Shown: positions 45,536 through 57,504, counted from the stretch's first letter. The stretch: 64,000 nucleotides of DNA from Micropterix aruncella (GCA_944548615.1 OX155963.1:16544771-16608770), one strand, 5' to 3'. Notes: generated by a model not told the origin, from the sequence alone. Program-made: numbers and translations.

Positions 45536-45799
45536 GGTCTACGATCTATAGAACCTGACAGGAAAACGAAAAGAGCTTTATCATTTGAAGGGCATGTTCA
45601 CAGCAGACTAAGATGTTAAAATTTCAAATCCACACCATAGCAAAGAAGAGGAAGAAATCAAGAATCACACTCATGAAAGCAAAAATGAGAAATATTGTAG
45701 AACGGACTAACACGGATATCATAGCATATTGCAAAGGATAAATAGGTCAATAATTTATCAAAAGAAATACAAACAAAATCAAATAATTTAAAATGTGTG

Positions 45800-46330
45800 C
45801 ATAAGGTAAACTTAGTAATATAAATCCACAACATGACTACTCTACGGTTGTGGTAGAAAATTCCCACGCCCACACAATTTCTAACCTCTGCCTTAACCCT
45901 TCAGGCCTCGGCCCCTCAGCCGATTGACAAGTTGCTGTCCCAAAAAATTTTTGTAAAAATTTGTAAAAAAATTGAATTACGACACTGTCTCACCAACACA
46001 TTAATTACTGCCAAACCACTGTACCCATAATTAAAATGAAACATATTAACATAATGAAATATAATAAAATAAAACAAATTAAATTAAAATAAAATTAAAA
46101 CGGGGCCGTCACGCTGAATCGTGTTGTGGCCGATATCGGCCAATCGGGGCCTGAAGGGTTAAAGCCGTCTGTAAATATGATGTCCAAGCCAGGGGACCGG
46201 GATGATATAAGGTCAGAAAATACTACATTGTTTAGGGTGGGGACTGCCCTACTGGTTTTTTCATCAAAACTGTTTGAGGGATGATGTACGAAGTAGTGAG
46301 TCTGTCGGAGAAGGAAAGGTGAAAGTCTTG
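45800..46330 (-). pseudogene. Non-LTR retrotransposon RNase H fragment split by a MITE
   Basis: Before the MITE the minus strand reads 'RSPGLDIIFTDG' (ending at 46163). Beyond the MITE, in the same register through the TTAA, it continues with a 'VGVGIFYHNRRVVMLW' stretch (45892 downward). RNase H domains of R1/I-type LINEs start with (h)hhFTDGSK and continue VGxGV(F/Y)...RRVVhxWRLP; the Asp of TDG is the first catalytic acid. The fragment decays beyond about 45800. The MITE splits the domain between its first strand and the next. Confidence 0.6.
45893..46162. mobile_element. piggyBac-type MITE, copy 2
   Basis: TTAA at 45893-45896 and 46159-46162 flank ends TTAACCCTTCAGGCCTCGGC and TTAACCCTTCAGGCCCCG (inward from the right). 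It has the same length as the copy at 12934-13203 and the opposite orientation. It lies inside a LINE RNase H remnant. Confidence 0.9.
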
Positions 46331-47199
46331 CTACTGATCTCTCCGCACCGTAATCGATTTCCGGATCGTAATGGAATGCCGCTTTTCCCAGGTTGACAGG
46401 AATACTGCGACGGCGCAATCGGTCATGTTGATTTTGTCGTGATTGCTGGCATTGTGTATGTTGTGCACAAAATTGTTGCATTCTCAATGTATTCGCTTGT
46501 CGTTCATTTTCAGTCGCTCTCAAACATAATTCGGACATGCCAATACGACTATTTTCATTATCCGTCGCTCGCTGATCGTCAGTGCGGCTTGCACGTGAAG
46601 TAGATCGCCGCGCATTTTGACTGACTACGACGACCTATGTTACCTATTCTTCTCGGCATTATAACGAACACTGTAAAAAGACACGGAATTGTTTTCAGTC
46701 ACTCAAATCTGTCGAACATTCCTTGAGAACTTAACAATATTGAAATCCTCAGACTAAGACCAAATTTGTAGTTATGTATAAGCCTGCAAAGTCTATTTAC
46801 CTTTATGTAATGGCTGATCAAAGTGATTTTTTGCAAAATGCAATTAAATTCGCTTGAAACAAATCTATTCTCCAATCCCACTACCTTTTTTAAAAGAAAA
46901 AACGACGTTAAATGTAATAACAATTTCAGCTGTCGTAGCTGTCAAACAATAGAATCTATTGTTAGAAAATATAGAAAGCGCCATCTATTGAGAGAAATAC
47001 GAAGTGGCCGTCCCTAAAAGTACTAATTTCGATTTTTTCGATTTTTTAGCTGTTCCTTTGGGTTTTTTCTAAATATTTTTTTTTGTAAACCACCGCTGAA
47101 TCAAGCCAAACAAAATAAAAGAAAAATTATTCAAATCGGTCGTGTCATTTCCGAGATCCTGCGAGACTAACGCACGGCGATTCATTTTTATATATAAGA
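46330..47199 (-). mobile_element. Helitron 5' portion with N-terminal coding remnant
   Basis: The minus-strand 5' end is A|TCTTATATATAAAAATGAAT at 47199, with the same sub-terminal sequence as the short Helitron at 44.5 kb. About 560 bp downstream, from about 46640 to 46360, the minus strand encodes RSTSRASRTDDQRATDNENS, then RQNQHDRLRRRSIPVNLGKA, then AAFHYDPEIDY. Arg/Ala-rich repeats followed by (R/K)AAFxYDxxIDY mark the N-terminus of insect Helitron Rep-helicase proteins. The zinc-finger and Rep motifs that should follow are missing; the reading passes into an apparent LINE fragment. Confidence 0.65.
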
Positions 47200-47447
47200 T
47201 ATATATATATTTATATAGAATTCGACAGTTTTAAATTAATTTGCTTTTAGTTTCCTAATTTCATTTATTCTAGGATTTGTAATTATATTATCGTAGTCGT
47301 GATAATTTTCTCATTGGTTTCATGACATGTTCATATTATTATTTATTTTACCATCAAGCAATATTTTTAAAAAAACGTATCTGAGCCTACCTTAGTGCGA
47401 ACTTCTCGTGCGATTCAGTTAGGTTAGGTTCTGTTATTTTGTGCTTG

Positions 47448-48056
47448 AATAAACACAGTGCTTTTTAAAACTAAACCGGTAGATCAGCAAATTTTGGTAA
47501 AAAAAATTCTAGTACACTCTTCTAGCGTAGCCAACTCCTGTAGGTGATGGGGATCAAGTCTACAGGTTAGTGAATGCATGTTTAAATACACCACCTTATT
47601 GCTTGTTTTTATGGGAGAAATTATCTCATTTCATAGTTACAGACTTAAGAGACCCTAGACAGATAATCATAATGATGTAAATACAAAATAATCATGCCTA
47701 AATTTGGCGCATAATTATCATTAACTTAATTTCAAGTGATAACGTATTATTAAGATGAAAAAATCAAACGTTTGTTATTTTTATTATATATAAATGAAAC
47801 AACATATGCAGTATGTATGTATTGTACTTGTAATTATTAGTTATAAACAAAAGGAATAAAAACCATAAACTTCTTTAAAATTTAACTAAACATACACTTT
47901 AACTAAACATACTTTTTTACATACATACTAAACATACATACAATTTAATTAAACATACTTTTGTCATAAACTAAATGTTTCAATTATTAATTAGGTATTT
48001 TTACAGTAGTATTAAGTAAATAAGACACTATTTATTGAATTCTACTGACTCATTCT
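47448..48056 (+). repeat. 609-bp direct duplication, left copy
   Basis: From 'aataaacacagtgctttttaaaactaaaccgg' to 'attgaattctactgactcattct'. The right copy is at 49670-50271. The copies differ by a few substitutions and small indels. No coding frame. Confidence 0.9.
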
Positions 48057-48890
48057 GAGATGATTTTGAGACAATAAAGGATCAAAATATTTTTTTTTTT
48101 CTTTATTTGTCATGTATTTGATATTATGATTGTGAGACAATAAAGGAATTAATTTGATTTGTTCTATATTTGTTGTGGGCTGTCTGTCTTGTTCGAATCT
48201 TCTACCTTATATTATTTTGTATTTATTTCTCAATAAATGATCTTTTAATTTATTTTAAAATCAGCTCTTTCGAATGATAGGTGAGGAATGGTGGGTATGT
48301 TTATTAGCGTGAGTTTAATTAATCCTATTATATTACAATTAATTGTGAGTTTAACCAATCCTTGAAAAATTCTATAATCACCAAATATTTCCATAATTTT
48401 AAGCTAATCTAGGCAAAGTATTTCATGTTTACCATCATATCTTTTATAATATCCAACTTAGAAATCATAGCAACGATCCAAATCACTGTATGTGACGTTT
48501 CGATCAAAGCGAATATCTAGTTTAATAGTAAATTGGATCGAGTATTTATTACCGCCAAAGCAAATCGTTTGTATTTCAAGACGGAGGGGCTTGACATGCC
48601 TGTGGCGGAATATATCGTACGAGGAACAGGCGTAACTTGACACAATTGACGGCAAATAGAATTGCCTTGCCTACGGGGCAGATCCCACTATTGATCCCTC
48701 CATTCAAATCAGCGGGAGCGTTAAACGAGTACGGGACGGCATTGTATGTGCGACAGGGTCATGGATTAAACCCATGCTATTATTACCGTACAGAAAAATC
48801 TTAACATCGTCGAGAAGTAGGCAAAGTAAAAAACGTCAGTGTTTTTTTTTATTACTTGATTTCGCGAAGAACCATTCTTTAACATATGAT
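48057..48890. other. Unassigned; two 'gagacaataaagga' segments
   Basis: A short direct repeat (gagacaataaaggaTc.../gagacaataaaggaATt) lies near 48069 and 48131. A minus-strand frame (48458-48655) is protein-like at its end (FGGNKYSIQFTIKLDIRF) but unrecognised. Confidence 0.35.
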
Positions 48891-49435
48891 AAGTAATAAT
48901 AATAACCTCATTATTTGCACTTAACAATTAGCATACAAAAAGGCAAGCTTACTGACATATGGCAATATCTTACAACTAACCTAATCACAGTGCAGCGTAA
49001 ATTTTGTCTGCATAAAATACAAACTACTATATTTAAAATTAAGACTAAGAATGCCCGAGGAGAAAAAATTGGGAGGAAAAAGAGAGAAAGAGAATAACTG
49101 ATTACTTCTTAGAAAAGTGTAATTCTTGAGGTGAGTCTTGAATGATTGTAAAGAAGGCGAGTTTCGCATATTTGCTGGGAGATCGTTCCAGAGTCTGTCC
49201 CATAGATAGAGTAGAATAGAAATCGGTGTTATGACAGCGAATTTTGAGTAAATTATTAGAGGCTGACCGAAGTAAGAGACCGTGGGAACTTCATGGTTCG
49301 ATTAACTCGTGAAGATAGGATGGTGTTGATTGGGAGAGTACACGATAGAGGAGAGCAAGTAAATGAACATTTCAGCTTTAGCTTAATGGAAACCACTTTA
49401 ACCGTGCCCTATATTCGGACACGTGATCATACTTA
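48891..49435 (-). mobile_element. LINE family A, 3' part with RT C-terminus
   Basis: Best-preserved copy of the family. The minus strand gives NVHLLALLYRVLSQSTPSYL, NNLLKIRCHNTDFYS and, after a frameshift, RNSPSLQSFKTHLKNY, then the 3' UTR and an ATT-rich tail. Stops remain, for example in the segment before NVHLL. The RT core is absent. Confidence 0.85.
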
Positions 49436-49669
49436 CGTAGACCGAAGATGAATCTTATGCACACATATGATATGGTTTATCCATTGTCTTATTACTGTTT
49501 TGGCTTTTTAGGGCGGTGAGCATGGTGCGCCCCGCAAGTTTTAAACACATGTTGGCATTTGAGCGGGCTAAAGGCATCGATATATTTTTATAATATATCG
49601 ATGGCTAAAAGTTTGCTACCTATTCTACCGATGAATTTATCCTCGATTGAGCAAAGTGACTCCGGGTCT

Positions 49670-50271
49670 AATAAACACAGTGCTTTTTAAAACTAAACCG
49701 GTAGGTAGATCAGCAAATTTTGGTAAAATTTCTTCTAGTACACTCTTCTAGCGTAGCCAACTCCTGTAGGTGATGGGGATCAAGTCTACAGGTTAGTGAA
49801 TGCATGTTTAAATACACCACCTTATTGCTTGTTTTTATGGGAGAAATTATCTCATTTCATAGTTACAGAATCTAAGACCCTAGACAGATAATCATAATGA
49901 TGTATATAAAAAATAATCATGCCTAATTTGGCGCATAATTATCATTAACTATAAGTGATTACGTATTATTAAGATGAAAAAATCGGTTGTTATTTTTATT
50001 ATATATAAATGAAACAACATATGCAGTATGTATGTATTGTACTTGTAATTATTAGTTATAAACAAAAGGAATAAAAACTATAAACTTCTTTAAAATTTAA
50101 CTAAACATACACTTTAACTAAACATACTTTTTTACATACATACTTAACATACATAAAATTTAACTAAACATACTTTTGTCATAAACTAAATGTTTCAATT
50201 ATTAATTAGGTATTTTTACAGTAGTATTAAGTAAATAAGACACTATTTATTGAATTCTACTGACTCATTCT
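49670..50271 (+). repeat. 602-bp direct duplication, right copy
   Basis: Nearly identical to 47448-48056, same orientation, 1.6 kb apart. It carries a 4-bp GGTA duplication (ggtaggtagatc) and a few differences from the left copy. No TG...CA ends, primer-binding site or target duplication, so not an LTR pair. Confidence 0.9.
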
Positions 50272-50514
50272 ATTCATTGAATTCTATTATCTATTGAATT
50301 GAAGACATTAATCAGTTCTTTCAAATCAGTCTAAAACAGCTTAGGCATATGTCCATATTATGCTCAAGACATACAACTCGCATTTACGGCAATATTTCAA
50401 AATTGGTCGCACTTACAAAGGTCTGAGAGACAAGTAAGATATCTGGAATGCACGGAGCATGATGAGTTATATTTGAAAAGGGAGAGCAATACTTCGCTCA
50501 CGATTGCGTCAATT

Positions 50515-50640
50515 TTAATAATAATAATAATAATAAACTCTTTATTTGCACTTAAAAAAAGTATACAAAAAAGGCGAGCTTATTGCCACATGGCAATGTC
50601 TTACAGCTAACCTAAACATAGTGGTACATGCGCGAATAGT
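50515..50640 (-). mobile_element. LINE family A, 3' tail fragment
   Basis: Minus strand 'ctgtaagacATTGCCAtgTGGCAATaagctcgccttttttgtatac', 'gtgcaaataaagagtttatt', then (ATT)n. Confidence 0.8.
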
Positions 50641-51518
50641 GAAAATAAAGATTATTACATAACATACAGACAAGTGGAAGAATTTAAGACTAATAGGACA
50701 AGACTTTACGCAGACTATCTTACTAGGGTTAAAATAGTTAAGATTTGCGTCAATGGACTATTTACGCGCGCGATCAACCACTAGTATTGCCTTAATTTAC
50801 GAGTCAAGTTCACCGCGCATTTGCATACCTATAGCCTACCAGGGGCGATCAATAATAAAAATGAATTAAAATCGAACCGCAGATTGCGCTGCGTTGTGAA
50901 CTTGAATTGCGTCGTATTTAACCTCCCCCATAAAGTTGCCACTTTAACGCAGGTAGGCGGGGAGATATCTGTTTTATAGGACCCGGTCGGCATTAGACTG
51001 GCCCACGGGCGAACGCAGGTCTTAACTTCTCTTTAATGACTTTTTAATACTGCGTCAGTGTCTTACCGTTCGCCCGCGTCTCCGATATCAATTTGGTTTC
51101 GCTTATCTGTGTCATTTCCTCTGCGACATTTATGTCGGCTTTTAATGGACTAATTCATATTGAGAAATTTACTCCGTGGCTTCATTTTGTCATTAACTTA
51201 GAATCTGTATCACTGCTGTGCTGTACTTTAACGACTCGCTCAAATGGTTGTGTTTTAATTGCCAGAGTATCTAACATTAAACGGTTTATTATCTGATATC
51301 ATCTATTAGATATAATTAACTTTTATTTAATTGTTTTCAAAAATCCATGGTCAAGGTTTAAAACGTTGACATAAATTAAATTGCAGAATCGAACAGATAC
51401 TTAATCATTGTTAGCGAAGCGAAGGAAAGTCCAGATTTGTTTAATTTTATCAAATCCATTAGACCATAGTCTGTTCTGGAGTGATACCTGTAAATTAGTT
51501 TATCACATGGTACACCTA
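50641..51518. other. No supported gene
   Basis: CGGGCGAACG (near 51006) and CGTTCGCCCG (near 51067) form an inverted pair in a GC-richer patch. Nothing else is recognised. Confidence 0.4.
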
Positions 51519-51858
51519 TTTTTACACGACTGCCCAACAAAATAGAGTGTAATGTGTTTAGGGTTCATCTATAAGATGTATGTTTTACGTTTCTTTATAC
51601 AGTTTCTTTCAGAATCGGTATGTCATCTCGAGAGTCATATGGAACGTTAACTGTCCAAATATCAATACGTTAACTGTCAAAACATAAATATATCGTGTTT
51701 AGTGTCAAATGAAAGGACTGATTGATACATTTCGGAAATATACATGTATCTATATGGATAAATACATAAACCACAAATATTTCATTAAAAAAACTGTAAT
51801 AAAAATAATTATAAATACAATAGTTCACTTTCTGTAACGGCATTCGTGTTTTTTTTTA
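51519..51858 (+). mobile_element. ACACGACTGCC MITE family, copy D (internally deleted)
   Basis: Begins TTTTTACACGACTGCCCAAC and ends GGCATTCGTGTTTTTT. About 50 bp between 'tttctttat' and 'aatcggtatgtcatc' is missing. Confidence 0.85.
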
Positions 51859-53192
51859 TTATTTTTAATATATTTACTTGTTATACAATTTCGTTAAAAT
51901 AACTGACGATATAATCTAAAATATTTGAAGAAAAAGGAGACATAAAGTAATGTTACTTAGTAAAGTCTAAACTTTACTCTTGATAAAGTTTTTTGTTGCA
52001 AATTCACTTATTTCATTTCAGCTTGTGATACTAACAAATTTAATAATGTTGTAATCGGAATTTTACTTGTAATGAAATTATATTCGTAATTAAATGTACC
52101 TTTTGGCCCCAAGTTGGACGCCATTTTTAATATGTAATGCTAATTTCTTATTTGAGGTCACATAACATAAAAATAATAAGGTTGGGCGCCAAATCCGCCA
52201 AGAAATATAAAAAAATAATAACACACAATTTTTCAGGCGAATAGTTTTTTTTAAATACTAGCTAGAAAACTTGATAAATATAACAAAAAAACCTACAAGA
52301 GTAGGCAATTAAAAAGCGATTCTGTTTGCTCATATATTGCAAAATGAAACCTAAAAACATAACAATTAACTTATATACAAGAAAAATAAAATAATAATAG
52401 TATTGCAGTAAATTGCTGCTGAGATTTGGGGTTAGGTTTCAGTCCCAAGTATGAAAAGGATCCCAAGTAAGTGAAGATGAAAAAATACGATGAAAAAGAC
52501 GCCGCAAAATTTTTATGGTAATCGCACTATGGAAGTCATCATTGGGTAACAATAAAACCAAAAAAAGTCGGCAAAGAAAGTCAATTCTGTTTTTATACTA
52601 AAGAAAGCCACATAAGAAAAAGAACAACCAAGCAGTGGAGATACCAAAATACAAGGATAAAACAAACTCAAAGTCAATAAAAATAATGAATCAAAGGACA
52701 AATCTTTCGCCAGAAACACAACTGAAGGGGATCTAACAAAGCGCCGATCTATGAAAAATGTCGCGTGATATCTCTTGTTTGTTTTCAATCGCATTGCACA
52801 ACAATCGATACGATATCGGCGATGCGCATGCGTTCAAAATCCCTTCAAATTTAGTGCCGATTTACTCACGTACGATTACGCTACTTTTGTCGTCTGGGTA
52901 GGGTAGGACTGCACTGTATATTCGAACATCTGCCAATGATTTTTCGGGTCAATTGATTCGATTGACTGTGGGTTGAAAATTTACCTGTTTTTGAGGGTGA
53001 CCATGTGCGATACCTTCAGGGAGGCCACGAAAATAAAATACGCTTCACTTTGGACAATCTAGACAATTCTTCTTTAGTGAATGATACCGATGATTTATTC
53101 ATTTGAAATACGAAAATAAGTAGGTACTTATCGAGCGACATATATTTAAAAACCTACTCTTAAATCTTCTTCTTTTTAGGGTGCCTCTCCAA
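51859..53192. other. No supported gene
   Basis: AT-rich; a 93-codon minus frame (52513-52794) is Phe/Leu-rich without a motif. Confidence 0.4.
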
Positions 53193-53530
53193 CTAGTGAA
53201 GGTTGGCAGTCCGCTCTGCATACTTCTTTTTGCCCTTCGCCAGATAAAATAATTCGGCGACACTCGTTATCCCGCTCCATTCTCGAATGTTCTGCAACCA
53301 ATATTTCCGTCTACGGCCAGGTTTCTTCTTCCCTGCAACTTTTCCCATCATAATGAGTTGCAGGAGCTCGTACCTGTCGTGCCTAAGTACGTGACCCAGG
53401 TATGCAGTTTTGCGCTGTTTGATGGTCTGCCAAATCTTGCGTTTTTGGCCGACAGACGTAGAACTTCCTCATTGGTGACTTTCTGAGTCCAAGATATCGA
53501 CATCATGCGTCTGTATCATCATCTACTCTT
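53193..53530 (-). pseudogene. RTE-type non-LTR retrotransposon, C-terminal fragment
   Basis: Minus strand: MMSISWTQKVTNEEVLR, a frameshift near 53445-53465, then KIWQTIKQRKTAYLGHVLRH, DRYELLQLIMMGKVAGKKKP, GRRRKYWLQNIREWSGI, and an ELFYLAKGKKKYAERTANLH tail to a stop at 53193. This is the region after the RT domain of RTE-like elements (SWTxKVTNEEVL ... KxxYLGHhhR..RYELLxLIhxGK ... GRRRxxWLxNhRxW). After the frameshift about 85 codons are intact, so it is fairly young. It shares its architecture with the 18.8 kb fragment. Confidence 0.9.
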
Positions 53531-53960
53531 CATTAGTCATTTATATCAAAACACCTCACATGAAGCAGCAGATTTAGGATACAACTGTGTATTTTTCTTA
53601 TATGTAAGTCTACGTATAGAAAGCCTTTTTCTGACATGAACGGAATGACTTGTCCAGACGCAAAAGCATGACCACAATATCCTCCCTGTGCTAATCTCGT
53701 CCAGGCAATATTTGTACTGTGTAACGGCTAGGGTAAACATATTGCCGGACGTATGTCCTTCAGTCTATATGTTTTAGCGCTAGTGCTGGCCCCGATTCTG
53801 TATATGAAAATCATAATCTGTACGAATAGGTATAATATTCCTCTGTACACTAGGTACAATAAAAAATGGACGACTTTAAAATCAATATTAATATTGAAGA
53901 CGTCCCTCATCGATATTTGAAGTAGTGCTTTTAAGGTTTTTTTTCCGCGCTTGCCATTAT

Positions 53961-54236
53961 TGTTTCTATTCTTTATTGTGAAATCACAATGGGTCACATG
54001 ACATTTAAATTGTCATATGTCAATCTTTTACAACCAACCTTATTATGACGTGTTTATATTCATGTATGCGTGTAACATGTGTGTAAGTGTGAGTCTTGTT
54101 ATTGCATTCGATCGACAGAATTGAAAATGCAATTCCATTAATTTTATCCCAACGGAAAATGGTGACCCAGCCGAGAATCGAATCCGGGACCTTATAATGT
54201 AAGATCAGGCCACCTAACCCCTATGTCACCGGGTTG
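53961..54236 (-). mobile_element. tRNA-derived SINE, copy 3
   Basis: Same family and strand as the copies at 10.8 and 14.2 kb: B box GATTCGATTCTC (one change), 'gcattttcaattctgtcgatcg', 'gtgatttcacaataaagaatagaaac' end near 53961. Confidence 0.8.
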
Positions 54237-54263
54237 TCTGTATTATTGAATTTTCTTTCTTAA

Positions 54264-54480
54264 TTCCATTTTGTAAATTTACTAACTTAAAAAATGACAT
54301 TTGAGCAAAGGGTTTGAGTGAAATATAAATATATTTTGTCTGTAAACCAAATATATTTAGGTTTATGAAAAAAAAAATCTTATTATATGCACCTGAGAAA
54401 AAGCGAAAACTATAATATAAGAATATTTGAGTATCTAAAAAAATACATTTTACTTAAATCATACCTCAGAAAAAAGCGAA
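54264..54480 (+). repeat. Dispersed repeat W, copy 1
   Basis: 'aatttactaa.ttaaaa', 'ggtttgag.ga.a', 'aaatatattttgt...aaaccaaa.gtattt', 'ctaaaaaaatacattttactt', 'acctcagaaaaaa'. Recurs at 62150-62325. Confidence 0.6.
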
Positions 54481-54626
54481 AACGTGGAAAGGTCGTTGTG
54501 GCTTTGATGAGTATTCCCCATCGCAGGTCGTCCTGAAGGTCAACCGAATAGTCATCGAGGTCCCTACCTCAGGACCTGACGGGAAAGATCCGTCACCGCG
54601 TGGACGTTGATCACTCTTTCCACGTT
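54481..54626. other. Potential structured region with nested hairpins
   Basis: AACGTGGAAAG (54481-54491) pairs perfectly with CTTTCCACGTT (54616-54626). Inside are AGGTCC/GGACCT (54558-54563/54572-54577) and TGACGG/CCGTCA (54577-54582/54590-54595). GC-richer than its flanks. Confidence 0.35.
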
Positions 54627-54778
54627 ACCTTCCATGTCACGCGCTTTCTTCTCCCTTAATTTATATGCAGACAATAATCTTTTTTTGGAAATTGATTTCC
54701 TGTTTCGATTCGTTTGGGAACACGCGACACGATGGTATTAATATCTCATTTTCACAACTAGTAAAAATATCAAAGGGA

Positions 54779-55171
54779 ATAAAAAACACGACTGCCGTTA
54801 CAAAAAGTGAGCTGCTGTATTTATAATTATATTTTATTACGGTTTTTTTTAGTATTTGTGGTTTATGTATTTATCCATATAGATACATAAACATATTTTT
54901 TCAATGTAGTCAATCAGACCATTCATTTGACACTAAACACGATATATTTATACTAAATTATTGATATTTAGAGATTTGAACATTTAGACAACTATTTACT
55001 TGATATTTAGACAGCTACGCTACGGTACTCGCAATGACATAACAATTTTAACAATACCACATACTTCTAAATTGGTTGAAGTATTTAGAAGTTATGGTGG
55101 AATAAAGAAACGGAAAACATACATAGATTAAATCTTTAACACTGCTTTTTTGTTGCTCAGTCGAGTAAAAA
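54779..55171 (-). mobile_element. ACACGACTGCC MITE family, copy E
   Basis: Plus-strand start AATAAAAAACACGACTGCCG and a degenerate far end 'gctcagtcgagtaaaaa'. Internal blocks are in reversed order. Confidence 0.85.
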
Positions 55172-55684
55172 ATGACATTGATCGTTTTCCCCCGTAACCC
55201 TTCAAAATTACCTATCACGTTCCAGAATATTCTACTGTTTGTCTCGCGCGACTAGTTCGTTTCCGCTTGCAATACAGAATCGAAGCATTTCCGATATTTA
55301 CCTAGCTGTCCGTATATGTTTGCTTTCTCGCCGTCCGATGCATAGTATTATCCGCTCTAACAAAACCGAATAACACGTAGATGCTGTATTTTGCATCGGG
55401 TCGCCCTGATAAAAATAACCACTCTCGCATTGGTATGATTGTGGGTCACATTATATCCGATTTGTCATTTCGTGTTGCGGAATAAATTGTGCGCAGCGGT
55501 TAGAGTGATTTGAATGTATGTAGTGCGAATGTTGACATTACTGGGAGTTTTGCGAAGCGACGAAATATTGATGTATATTTGAGAGATATTGTAGTTTACT
55601 AAACCAGGCCGAGAAGATGAATAATGTAGTATTTATAACCTACAGTTATAGCAGCGTGACCAAGATATTTTTGAAGGAATATGC
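55172..55684. other. No supported gene
   Basis: Nothing recognised. Confidence 0.4.
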
Positions 55685-56245
55685 GTGTACGATGATCAGG
55701 TTTTTATTTTCCTGATATCGGTTAAACAAATGACCACACTCTTAATGCCAATACTTGACTGCGGTGATGTTTGGTATATAGATGCCAATGAGTTTATTTT
55801 CAATAAGCTGGAGTATTTCAAAAATATCCGCTTGAGGTATGCTTTTAACTTACGAAAGCTCGATCATGTTTCGTGAGCAACTTCTACAGCATCGTCAATA
55901 ACCTCACTTTGTCTTATTACCTCAAGGAGAAATTCTACTCTTACAATTCGATCAATTGGGGAACACACTTATAATTACGTCACATAAATCTTCTTTTTTC
56001 GGGGCTTGTTTATGGAATCAGCTCCAAGACTCCATCAGACTTTACTTTCGTGCGATGCAGCCTAGCGTGAAATATGAAACTGAAAATGCGTAAGACCGAA
56101 TGCTATAATTTTATTTTAACTTTTGTTTTTTTTTCAGTTTATGAGTGTATTTTGTTAACTATGGAATATTTATATATGTTTAGAAAAAGTTTCAACAATC
56201 TGTAAAGATTTTTTAAATTAATATAAATTGAAATTAAAGACATAT
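55685..56245 (+). pseudogene. LINE family B, RT C-terminus and 3' end
   Basis: Plus strand reads LLMPILDCGDVWYIDANEFI, NKLEYFKNIRLRYAFNLRKL and DHVS, then a stop at 55876. Further on it reads NTLIITSHKSSFFGACLWNQ and LQDSIRLYFRAMQPS. In non-LTR reverse transcriptases the thumb region reads LhhPhLDYGDxxY.xA....hNKLExhQNxxhRFhFGLRKxDHhS, and the C-terminus ends with ...SSFFSxxLWNxLPxSIR. The 3' end 'caatctgtaaagatttttt...aaattgaaattaaag' matches the tail at 25.3 kb. Truncated 5' and inactive. Confidence 0.8.
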
Positions 56246-57021
56246 GCACCTTCGTTACTCATTTTCAAAACGTTGTTGAAGAAACATTCGCTTTTACATA
56301 GCCACTAACGAAATACTCTACTTTATCTTATCCTTTTTCCTTCTTTGGTTAAAAATATTAGAAATGGAATGTTGTAACTTATATATTTGCATTACTTTAT
56401 TTTGAATTTAACTACATTATTACTATACTATGAAAAGTAAAAAATAGTGGTAAGTCGCCAAAGTGAAAAGTCCGAAAATTGTACATTTTAATTTTCTTTC
56501 TTGGTGTAATAAAATTATTTTATCTATCTAAGGTCATTTACCAATTTCCAATAAACATGCTTCTTATGATTGTTGACCAATAAGTTATTATTGCAATTCA
56601 AAGTCCAACAAGTTCCACGACAATGTTATTGAAAATATCGACAAAACACTAAGACAAAACATCAAACTAAATAAATGAAATAAATACAGTTGCAGAGGCG
56701 TATTTAACAAAATTATTACCACTAAGTTGGTTTACAAAGAATTAATGTATTGTACTATAGGACCGCTCGGTGCCGTTCCAACCTCGCGTTCCAAAGCGCA
56801 ATGGCTATTGAATTCATAATGAAACACCGACTAACGACTCCCAGGAAATACTTCTACTTAGGTAATAATTAATGCGCCTTGATGAGGCCATGGAACGCTA
56901 CTTTATTTGGAACCATTTATGCTACTCTCCTTTCGCGTACAATTTCTCCCTTAAAGAAGCTTTGTGTGTCAAAAAAATAGGTGGGGAGCCAGCGACAAAA
57001 AAGTGCACTAGTTTTGGAAAA
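56246..57021. other. No supported gene
   Basis: AT-rich, no motif found. Confidence 0.4.
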
Positions 57022-57504
57022 GCTGATACTTTCAGATAAAATGCCAGGGTACAGTCAACAGCCCAGATTCCGGGACACCTGGCGCTGGCGCACTAGGAAA
57101 GTTATAATTTTAATTAGTATCCCTAAAGTGTTTTGGAAACGCTAAAAAATTATCAGTGGACAACGGATCCAATAAAAAACTCGAAACATACTGCTTTATA
57201 TCAAACGAGTGGCGTCAGCATCTCCATACGTTATATTGCGTCATTGCGACCACTATATTGCGCGGCACAACCGATGCGTCATAGACCGATGCGTGGCATG
57301 TATGGAGATGCTGACGCCACGCGTTTGATTATTAAGAGGTATGACCATTTGTTTCGAGTTCTTTATTGCATCCACTGTCTACTGATGAATTTTCAGCTTT
57401 TCCAAAACACTTCGGGGATACTCATTAAAATTACACCTTTCCTAGTACGCCAGCGCAAGATGGCGTTCTATGGCCAAAATACTATCTGATCTGAAAGTAT
57501 CAGC
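57022..57504. mobile_element. Foldback MITE, about 210-bp arms
   Basis: Ends GCTGATACTTTCAGAT and its inverse. The arms run through 'cgctggcg.actaggaaag', 'tgttttggaaa.gct' and 'actcgaaaca' to a perfect 21-bp inner pair GTGGCGTCAGCATCTCC (57209-57229 with 57300-57320). The loop is about 70 nt. The 118-codon frame 57133-57489 lies wholly inside and is an artefact. Confidence 0.9.

Noticed and set aside
47414..47432. Telomeric TTAGG repeats
   Set aside because: Only two adjacent units (ttaggttagg) occur.
47448..50271. LTR retrotransposon with 600-bp LTRs
   Set aside because: The duplicated segments lack TG...CA ends, primer site, polypurine tract, target duplication and coding sequence between them.
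57133..57489. 118-codon plus-strand frame
   Set aside because: It lies entirely within the arms and loop of the foldback MITE and has no protein family signature.
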